64,000 bases of DNA, taken from NCBI GenBank assembly GCA_963932465.1, contig OZ010800.1:35516352-35580351 (forward strand), written 5' to 3'. Each line of letters starts with the position of its first letter. Positions within the stretch are counted from its first letter, which is position 1. The position numbers and the translations under genes are program-made. Below the pieces are notes generated by a model. The model saw only the letters and a list, made by a program, of their open reading frames with translations. It ran no database searches and was not told the origin of the DNA. The DNA is from Maratus speciosus (lineage: Eukaryota > Arthropoda > Arachnida > Araneae > Salticidae). Of this stretch, positions 56,701-64,000 are shown piece by piece.

Positions 56701-56889
56701 TTTGCGCCACTAAACCCTATACAACAATTTTTATCAACAATTTTGCAATTTTATCAGAAAATAGTATGAATAAAGATAAAAATACCTCATTATTTCCCTC
56801 TTGTCTGCAATAATGAAAGCTATCTAATTTTCACCATTTTGAAAAAATTTCATAAAATGCTTTTAAAATTAAAATATAAAAGTGGGGAT
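53791..56889. other. AT-rich interval, no supported gene
   Basis: 53990-54960 is extremely AT-rich with repeated TTTAAAAAATAACTGTTTTA phrases (54320, 54645) and a TA run (54203-54223). A short GC palindrome, TACCCGGGTTCCCCGGGTTA, lies at about 55085. Two tandem copies of a segment of about 70 bp (TTATTCTTTTA(T/C)TTGTTTAT) are at 55655-55723 and 55736-55806. No domain-bearing ORF. Confidence 0.45.
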
Positions 56890-57256
56890 ATTTAAAAACA
56901 AGTAAGAAAAATCAGGCTTCAAGCATAGATTACGAAACACTTTCCAACACATTCAGAATAATGTAACAAAACTGCACTGTTTAAAAAATTAAAATATTAC
57001 TTCTAATTCAACCATATGGAAACGCATAATACATTTCAGAACCCAATTTCAGCTGTTCCCATCCACAGTCGGAAAATTATGAAAATTGCAGCCCTATATA
57101 TGATTTATAAATTTGAATCTATAAGCTACATGCAAGCCAAAATTCAGTTCACTTAAGAGCTACATATACACCAGTTGAAAATTTACCTTCAGCAATTTCC
57201 TCTAATAAGAAGAGCGGTACGTGAATACTTTTGTGCAGCCCTGTATTTGAGGTATA
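56890..57256 (+). repeat. Family B dispersed repeat, 5' part
   Basis: Opens AGTAAGAAAAATCAGGCTTC and TTTCCAACACATTCAGAATA, and stops at GCAGCCCTGTATTTGAGGTA. The next family B bases (GAATTTATA...) appear only at 63498, across the 6.2-kb insertion. Confidence 0.75.
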
Positions 57257-57490
57257 CACTGCAAATAGAGGCGTCTTAAATTTAGACACTTATGTGTCTA
57301 AAAAACTAATTCAGACACTTAAATGTCTGAATGTGAAATTTCAGACATCATAGGTGTCTGAATTTAAGACACATAAGTGTCTTACTATGATCATGGTATA
57401 AATGAACTAAAAAAAAATGTCTGAATTCTGGTGACATGTCTGAAATTAAGACATTTAAAGATTAAGACACTTAAGTGCTTGAATTTGATT

Positions 57491-58917
57491 AGGGCACCAG
57501 CAAAGAATGTTTATTAATGGATTAGAGGTGTTTAAAATATGCTTTTTCATACACTAAACGATATTACTTTACAGAAGTAATTTTCTTAAAACATAAAATT
57601 TTGTCACAACTGTACTGCACAAGTCTGCTAACCAATTCTTGAAACCAATTTTATCTTTTATTTATTTGTTTATTTTTTTCATTAAAGTAATTAAAAAATT
57701 CTTTGCATTAAAATATAAAGTTCTCAAACAAATCATTAGCACTCGTCGTCGTACGCAGGGGAGTACAGGGATCCCCCCTTTTAAATATTTTAAAATACTA
57801 AGATATAATAATATATATATAAGCACCGGTAAAAGAAAAAAAATGTAGGGAAGGGTTTAAAAGGGGACCCGATTTTCCAACAAGTGTGCCTGTAGCCCAC
57901 AACCTAATCCCCTATTTTTAAATGCAGAATACGAATATGGAATATGCTGAGATCTTTTTTAGACTGTATCGAGCAAAACAATATTTAAACATGTCAAATT
58001 AAAAAGCAATACAAAAAATTTTAAAGTAAAAAATAAAATAAAATAAATAAATATTCAAAAAGAAACAAAGAACTGGGACTTTTTTAATATTCAGGGGAAT
58101 CTGACCTCTATAGCCCTTGTTTAAGTTAAATTTGAAGAACATTAACGTAAAAAAAGAAGAAAAAGAAGAAACAGAATTAAAAATGTTTTCATCGAAGAAT
58201 TCAGAGGGAGGGAGGGGGGTTACCAGGACAAAATTATTTTACGTCTTTTTACTATTAGAGTTTAATTATTCTATAGTCACTTAGAATATTTTTTTTTAAA
58301 TAAACAGACGTAAAGAAACCAACTAATTTTCAAAATCTGGGAAGTGGTCATGGGCCCCATTAACACCCACCGGGGCCGAAGATTATGTTTAAATAAGGTA
58401 TCTACTAGACCCTGCCCCCTCGCTAATAGGCGACAATCTAGCGCCTCAAAAAAATTTTCGCTCGGTCAATCACCCATCTCCCCTCCCCCCTATATACTTG
58501 CTAGCGCACACGTTCGCACATTACTATTTTACAATTAGATAAGAAAAAATACGAACTGATGCATATGATATGAAAAGTTCGAATTTTTGGGAGATTATAC
58601 ATTTATAAGCCTCCGTTTATTTAAAAATAAAGATTTAAATACAAATATAATTGTAAAACGTATCAAGAAAGTATTATTACATCTCAGCCAATCAGAATAC
58701 AAGTTTGCATGCGTTCGTTTGTTTCTGCAATTTTGGCGGGCAACGGCTTGTTTTGCTGGCCTCGACGAAGGAGACTGTTTAAGTATACCATTAAAGTAAA
58801 TTCTGCTTAATTTTCAAAACATTTCATTTCCCGCTGATATAACTTTTAGTATTTAAAGTTTCATCACTTGGTACTTGTGCTGTTTCGTCACTTGTGAGTC
58901 ACTGAGTCGATGACATC

Positions 58918-58954
<37 letters not shown>

Positions 58955-60971
58955 GACATAGTATATTTTTCGTGTGTGAAGACATGTTTTTTATCTAATT
59001 GGAACATTAGGATGTACAGCAATTGATTCTTGGATGTCAAATACAGTGACCATCATCGTGTATATTTGCCTTCATTTCAAAAATGTTCGATAGAACGTTT
59101 TTATTACAATTCCGAACAAAGTATTGTTTCGATTACCGCTAGCGTTTTAATTGCTCGGAAAGTACATATAAAATAAATAATTGTGAATTGGTTTTTTCAA
59201 TACGTGTATTGAAATTTCAACAGATTTTTCAATAATTTTATTTCATCCATTATAAATTAGATTATTTAAAAATTGTAGTTGAAATACAAGAAAAATGTAA
59301 ATATTAAAAACAAATTGGATTTCCCGTATAAAACATTTTGGATAATCCTCTAAAAGGTAAGTTTGAATAAAACGTCTATTATTTATATTATTTTATCTTA
59401 ATAATTTGCATTTTTCATAATAGCTTTTTTCTTGTACTCAATAAATATTTTTTGTGTTTAAAGGTTTGTGTGTTCATTTTTGACATTTTCTATGAATGAT
59501 TATCATTTTCTGTATTAATGAATTTAATTAATATTTCTTTAGATCTTCATTTTATAAATTAAATTTTTATATAGTAAGTATATTGCTTGAATTATTTGTT
59601 TTTTTGCTTATGAATCACTCCAAATTTATTGGCATTTCATATTAAACTTTTGCGGATAAAAACCATTACAGAATATAACATAATGCACACATTAAAATAA
59701 TCATTTTAATAATTGCAATCTTCATTTAAATTACCATTATAACTAATTATGAAAAACTTGTGAAAGTAAGTTCCACTTAAAACTAAACAAATTTTAGTTG
59801 CATTAATATGCTAGCTATTTATGTGCCATAAACTATATAAATAATAATTAAAATAAACAAATCTTTGAGATTTGGTGATTATTATTAACATAATCACTAT
59901 TCAAATCTTTCATTTTTCAATATTTGTCTTTATTAACAATGTATATTTTTCAGCTGTAATTTTATTTCGTGTAGAATAAATTAATTTATAAATCATTATT
60001 TACTTTTTCCTTTATCTTATTTAAAAAAGAATATTTATTTAATAATAGGTAAGTAGTTCTTGTGATTATCATCTGATCTATATTTTTACAAAATGTTCAT
60101 ATGGCAATATTGAAAAATCCTAATTTTTATATGATATTGCATATTTAAGTTCTTTCCTTGCAATTTCTAGTTACTACTTACTTTTTGTTATTGGTATAAT
60201 TTTACATATGAATTTTAATTTTTATTGACTACAGTATCGTTTAATTATTTTACGGAGTTTATATTATCGAAGTAAATGTTTTGATATTACAAATTTAAAT
60301 TTATGTTTGGGAATTGTTATGAACTCTCTTTTGCTTCAGAAGGTTCAAATGGAGCACAAAAAGAAATCATGGAAGCATCAGATTGAGTTATCATGAACTC
60401 CTGAATATTTTATAAAGTTTCAGTTTTTCCAGTGGGAAAGAACTGCATGATGATGCTTTTTTTTTAAATAGTCCTCATAAAAACTTATTTAAAAAAACAC
60501 TTTGATATATATTTGTTCTGTGTTCAATCTCAATAACATAATTAAATTAAAAGACACGGGACCACTTTGAAAATAAATTATAAGCAAAGCATAAAAATCG
60601 GCGTAATTAATCCAATATATTGGATTTTTTTAAGCTCATATATGAGGTAATTTTTTTTTAATCAGGTTGAATAATATGCATAAAAAGAAATGAAAATAAT
60701 ATGAGAAAAAGAAAAACACATGTGTACAAATAATACCCATTTGCGACCCATGAGAGGGCTATTTATTTCTAATGGGTTTTCATTTTTGTAATAAAACTTC
60801 TAATCTAAATAAACCAATTATTAAAACACAGTTATACTCTAATGTTCGAGACGATTAATATCAATAATGCCTACTGATTGGTAACAATGATATTTAATAT
60901 TTTAGGAAGATAGCATGACTTTAAAAAACTATTATTCTCTTGTTTTCGCTGTTTGTATATATTTTTTCATA
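57491..60971. other. AT-rich interior of the 6.2-kb element
   Basis: No gene or element end recognised in about 3.5 kb. GC-richer patch at 58335-58500 (GGGCCCCATTAACACCCACC). Poly-A of about 31 bases at 58921-58951. Confidence 0.4.
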
Positions 60972-61150
60972 TACATTAATTTCCGGCGTATAAGCCGCAG
61001 CAAACTTAAGTCTGTTTCAAACCGGAAATTTTATTTAAAAAATGAAGTCAAATGAATGCTCAGCAGAAGCAAGTTACATCTTATTAAAAAAAAATTCTGG
61101 TGGGAAACAGAGTTATCTGAGCCGCGGCTTATACGCCGGAAATTACGGTA
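60972..61150. mobile_element. MITE, 179 bp, TIR with TTTCCGGCGTATAAGCCGC
   Basis: The left end (TACATTAATTTCCGGCGTAT) and the complement of the right end (TACCGTAATTTCCGGCGTAT) match for about 28 bp. No ORF. Target duplication unclear. Confidence 0.75.
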
Positions 61151-61604
61151 ATTAATATTTTTTAATTAAAAAATAAATGAAGGTTAAATAAAAATATTTT
61201 ACTGTGATGTTAATAAAAAATTTTTAATTTTTTTTCCATTCAAAACAATTTTTTATACATATCTGGTGGTAAAAAAATCATGAAACTCTTTAAAAAGAAA
61301 GCAATTAAAATTAAATCTGACTTTTATGGGAGAGGGGGGGGGGAGGGGTGTATGTGTGTGTTTGATACTGTGCAACACATATCATTTTTGTTGCATTTCA
61401 ATTTATGTTGTAACTTATCGTGTATCAATAATTAATTCGTTAACTTGCATGTTTCGATTCATGTGATTAAAGTAATTTTGCAATATATTATTGATTAATG
61501 TTAGACGATTTACCTTGAATTAATTTGAAGCAAATTTATTGTTCTGTCACCAAAAATGAATCAATTTTTATGATTTCGGATATATATATACATAAATGAA
61601 TATA

Positions 61605-62677
61605 CAGTAAAACCTCTGAATAGGGGGGGGCGCGGAATTAATCCGCTATTGTGAAGTAAAAATGTACAGATATATATGTGTTGGGGAATAGGTGTGCCCG
61701 CTATTCGGAAACGTTTCTTACGGATGTTTTAGTGTAAATATCTACAGTAAAACCTCTGTAATGGACTCCTCCATCATTTAGCAAAACATATAGCAGGGTT
61801 GGGTTGATTCCGGAAGCTAAAGGTGCAAACTGCGCAATGGTCCCTTCCCCGGATATTTTTTTTTTTTTGAGGGGGGCGGAGGGAAGGAATTTGGTATGCA
61901 ATTTTTCTAAATCTGATATTTTATATCTCTTTCGAAATTGCACCTCTTATTATGAATACTTTTAGCTTTTAGAGTAGTATCGTAGGATTTAAAAGGTGTT
62001 CGCTAAAAAAAGGTGACTGCTATTCGGGAACGTTCATTAGCCACCATAACGGACACTCCTGAATGCCGGACACCTCTATTAACGAAAAATAACACTTTTT
62101 GCAGACGCAGGATTTCATTAAATCATGAGAAAACTGGGCAGTGCCCCCCCCCCCACACACACACACACACACACCACCACCACCACTACCACCTTCTAAG
62201 ATTTTAGTGTTCGCGAATTTGGTATGCAATTTTTGTAAAACTTATATTTTGAAACTGTTTCAACATTGTACTCTGATTACAATCAATATTTTGAATTTTT
62301 AAGCTATAATAAGATTGAAAACAAAAAATACATTTACCTAAATACTGTAAAATGTCTCAACGGCAAGCAACTTAGGAATGCTGAATTTGTCCGCTATTCG
62401 AAGGTGTTTGCTTTTCTGAGGTAAAGATATATATACTTATGTATGAGTTACAGATTGAAAAAGGTGAGTGGTCTATAAATAAAATTGTCCGTTATGAAAG
62501 TTTTATGGTAAAACCTTCATAACGGACACTCCCAAAGAAAGACCTCTATTTAGTAAACACATTTTTCAATTCTCACTGCATGCATTGTTGTATACTTTTA
62601 CCTCAGAAAAGCAGACACTTTCAAATAGCGGACAAATTTCGTGATTCCGAGATGCCCACTATTGAGAGGTTTTCCTG
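61605..62677. mobile_element. pogo/Tigger-like composite element
   Basis: Ends CAGTAAAACCTCTGAATAG and the complement CAGGAAAACCTCTCAATAGT, flanked by TA. Further terminal-like copies lie inside (CAGTAAAACCTCTGTAATGG at 61745, and a head-to-head pair around 62490-62530 with GTCCGTTATGAAAGTTTTAT / TAAAACCTTCATAACGGACA). Related elements have therefore inserted into each other. A CA microsatellite is at 62154-62173. No transposase. Confidence 0.65.
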
Positions 62678-62696
62678 TATTTAGACAAATATATTT

Positions 62697-62901
62697 GGTA
62701 CAGATGTCATATTCGCCCCATATTGGCGCGATTTTTTCGGTTGCCAATTTGGCGAAAACATCAACAGCATAAACAACATAATCCGGGTTACCACATCAAG
62801 CAAAATAACGACACTTTGGCGCAAGTTAAGTACCCTTTGCCTATATGATTTGGCGTCAGAAAAAAATCGCGCTAATATGGGGCGAATATGACATCTGTTC
62901 C
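62697..62901. mobile_element. MITE, 205 bp, exact 8-bp target duplication
   Basis: GGTACAGATGTCATATTCGC and its complement, with arms similar for about 45 bp (to GCGCGATTTTTT). Flanked by identical ATATATTT octamers at 62689-62696 and 62902-62909. An hAT-like duplication length. No ORF. Confidence 0.8.
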
Positions 62902-63169
62902 ATATATTTTTTGTTTTTAATCATATTCTACTCTAGAAGTTAAAAATATTGGTCATAATCAATACAAGGTCGAAAGAGATTTAAATTATCAGCTTTACGA
63001 AAATTGCATACCCTATTTGGGGCCCCCTAAATTTAGAAGAAGGGGGGGGGCATGAACCAATTTGCCTATGCATTAATCACGTCCTTCTTCTGTAACAAGC
63101 ACACCCCTGTTTTGTGGTCAAATATTTTCCCGGCATTGAAGGTGGTCAAATCATGTTTACGCATAATGC

Positions 63170-63171
<2 letters not shown>

Positions 63172-63204
<33 letters not shown>

Positions 63205-63205
63205 T
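63172..63205. repeat. (ATT)n microsatellite
   Basis: About eleven ATT trinucleotides. It drives the overlapping YYYY/IIII open frames here, which are not genes. Confidence 0.95.
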
Positions 63206-63497
63206 TAAATGTGATAAAAAGTGTCTGCCTGTTGCCAATAAGGGAGAGGTGGGTCAAACATGGACGCGAATCAGACATTTCAAATGTCTGAAATTCAGAC
63301 GCATACAAGCGTCTTAAAAATTAAGACATTTTAAAATGTCTGAAATTTGAACACTCTGGTTTCAGACACTTAAATGACTGAAATTCAGATACATACAAGT
63401 GTCTTAAAAATTAAGACATTTTAAAATGTCTGAAAATTGAACACACCGTTTCAGACACTTAAGGGACTGAATTTCAGACATTTCAGTTTAGAGTGTA

Positions 63498-64000
63498 GAA
63501 TTTATATATCAAGGGTAAGATGCAAAAAAATAATTAAATTTAAAAGCGCATACCGAATTTTAAACCGAGCACTCCAGCAATTATTACTCAAAGACAGTAC
63601 TGTGCTGTAACCGATTTCTTTTGTGTTGCTGTAAATGAATAAAAAAGGCTATGAATGTCCTGTTCTAACGTGATCGTCGTGAAATTCAGTGATTTATATC
63701 AGTTTCAATACATATCAAATAGCATAATATCATTAAAATACTCTGCAAACGATTTTTCCCCATATACCGTAATGTAATGGAATACTTTTGAGTGTCCCTG
63801 TAAATCAACGATTAATTCTACCTACTTCATATACAATACCAGACATGCTTTGGTGACCCTAAATAACCTTTATCAATTTCATGAAAATCCGAGTATATTT
63901 ATTGGAGTTATTTCCCATACACCATAATGTAATGGAATGCTTTTGAGTGCCCATGTAAATGAACGATTAATCCTACATACTTCATATACAATGCCAAACA
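63498..64000 (+). repeat. Family B continuation to the window edge
   Basis: Resumes GAATTTATATATCAAGGGTA and runs through CTTTTGAGTGTCCCTGTAAA (63785) and a second, partly duplicated block (TTTTGAGTGCCCATGTAAAT, 63941). Cut by the end of the window. Confidence 0.75.

Larger units (their letters stand above)
57257..63495. mobile_element. Large TA-flanked element with palindromic GACACTTAAGTGTC ends, 6.2 kb composite
   Basis: Left CACTGCAAATAGAGGCGTCT and right (complement) CACTCTAAACTGAAATGTCT, flanked by TA on both sides, with one family B copy continuous across the pair. Subterminal regions (57266-57490, 63268-63490) consist of palindromic TCAGACACTTAAGTGTCTGA-type repeats. No transposase was recognised inside. 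It contains further nested elements at 60972-61150, 61605-62677 and 62697-62901. Confidence 0.65.

Noticed and set aside
63172..63317. ORFs rich in Tyr or Ile repeats
   Set aside because: Translations of the (ATT)n microsatellite.

Overview
This is AT-rich eukaryotic DNA, probably from an arthropod and possibly an arachnid. The assignment is an inference from the transposon families, the long low-complexity runs and the absence of any compact gene layout. I found no convincing host gene exon, rRNA or functional tRNA. Essentially everything recognisable is repeat or transposable element (TE), often nested two or three deep. The only intact long ORF is a 337-residue Tc1-type transposase at 14364..15377 (-).

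Layout. 703-10380 is a head-to-tail array of five units. Three are about 2.35 kb, and two are 1.31 kb because they share one internal deletion. Each full unit carries two hAT-like non-autonomous elements with 8-bp target duplications, and one of these is filled by a 30-33 bp minisatellite. 10381-13650 holds rearranged low-copy duplications and a hairpin element. 13906-16552 is a three-level nest: an hAT-like element, interrupted by a small element with an 8-bp duplication, interrupted by an intact Tc1 element. 17701-23287 is a long-terminal-inverted-repeat (foldback) element whose arms contain a tRNA-like pol III promoter. Its left arm is split by a 4,353-bp Transib-like element with RAG-signal-like ends (CACAGTG, then AAAAATC after 24 bp) and a CGGCG target duplication; the uninterrupted right arm supplies the empty site.

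24050-39145 and 47870-64000 are dominated by one dispersed family, here called family B, built of degenerate units of about 185 bp. Copies are broken by later insertions: a pogo-like element (26297-29123), a Tc1/mariner-type element (33303-34347), a 3.6-kb foldback (35388-38954), a probable LTR (39144-39542) and a 6.2-kb element with TA duplications (57257-63495). 39759-41577 (-) is a dead Ty3/gypsy-type pol remnant in which the integrase C-terminus lies upstream of reverse transcriptase. 41992-44550 is a 2.5-kb palindromic foldback with arrays of about 150-bp repeats in both arms. 45769-47243 is a mariner/IS630-superfamily element with long inverted repeats and a broken transposase. Two tRNA-derived SINE-like heads lie at about 44620 and 47390.

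The genes do not form a pathway. The window is best read as a TE-graveyard interval, with the Transib-like element, the integrase-first retroelement, the tandem array and the palindromic foldback as its most unusual features. Boundaries were read by eye, so those without a target duplication are approximate by tens of bases.
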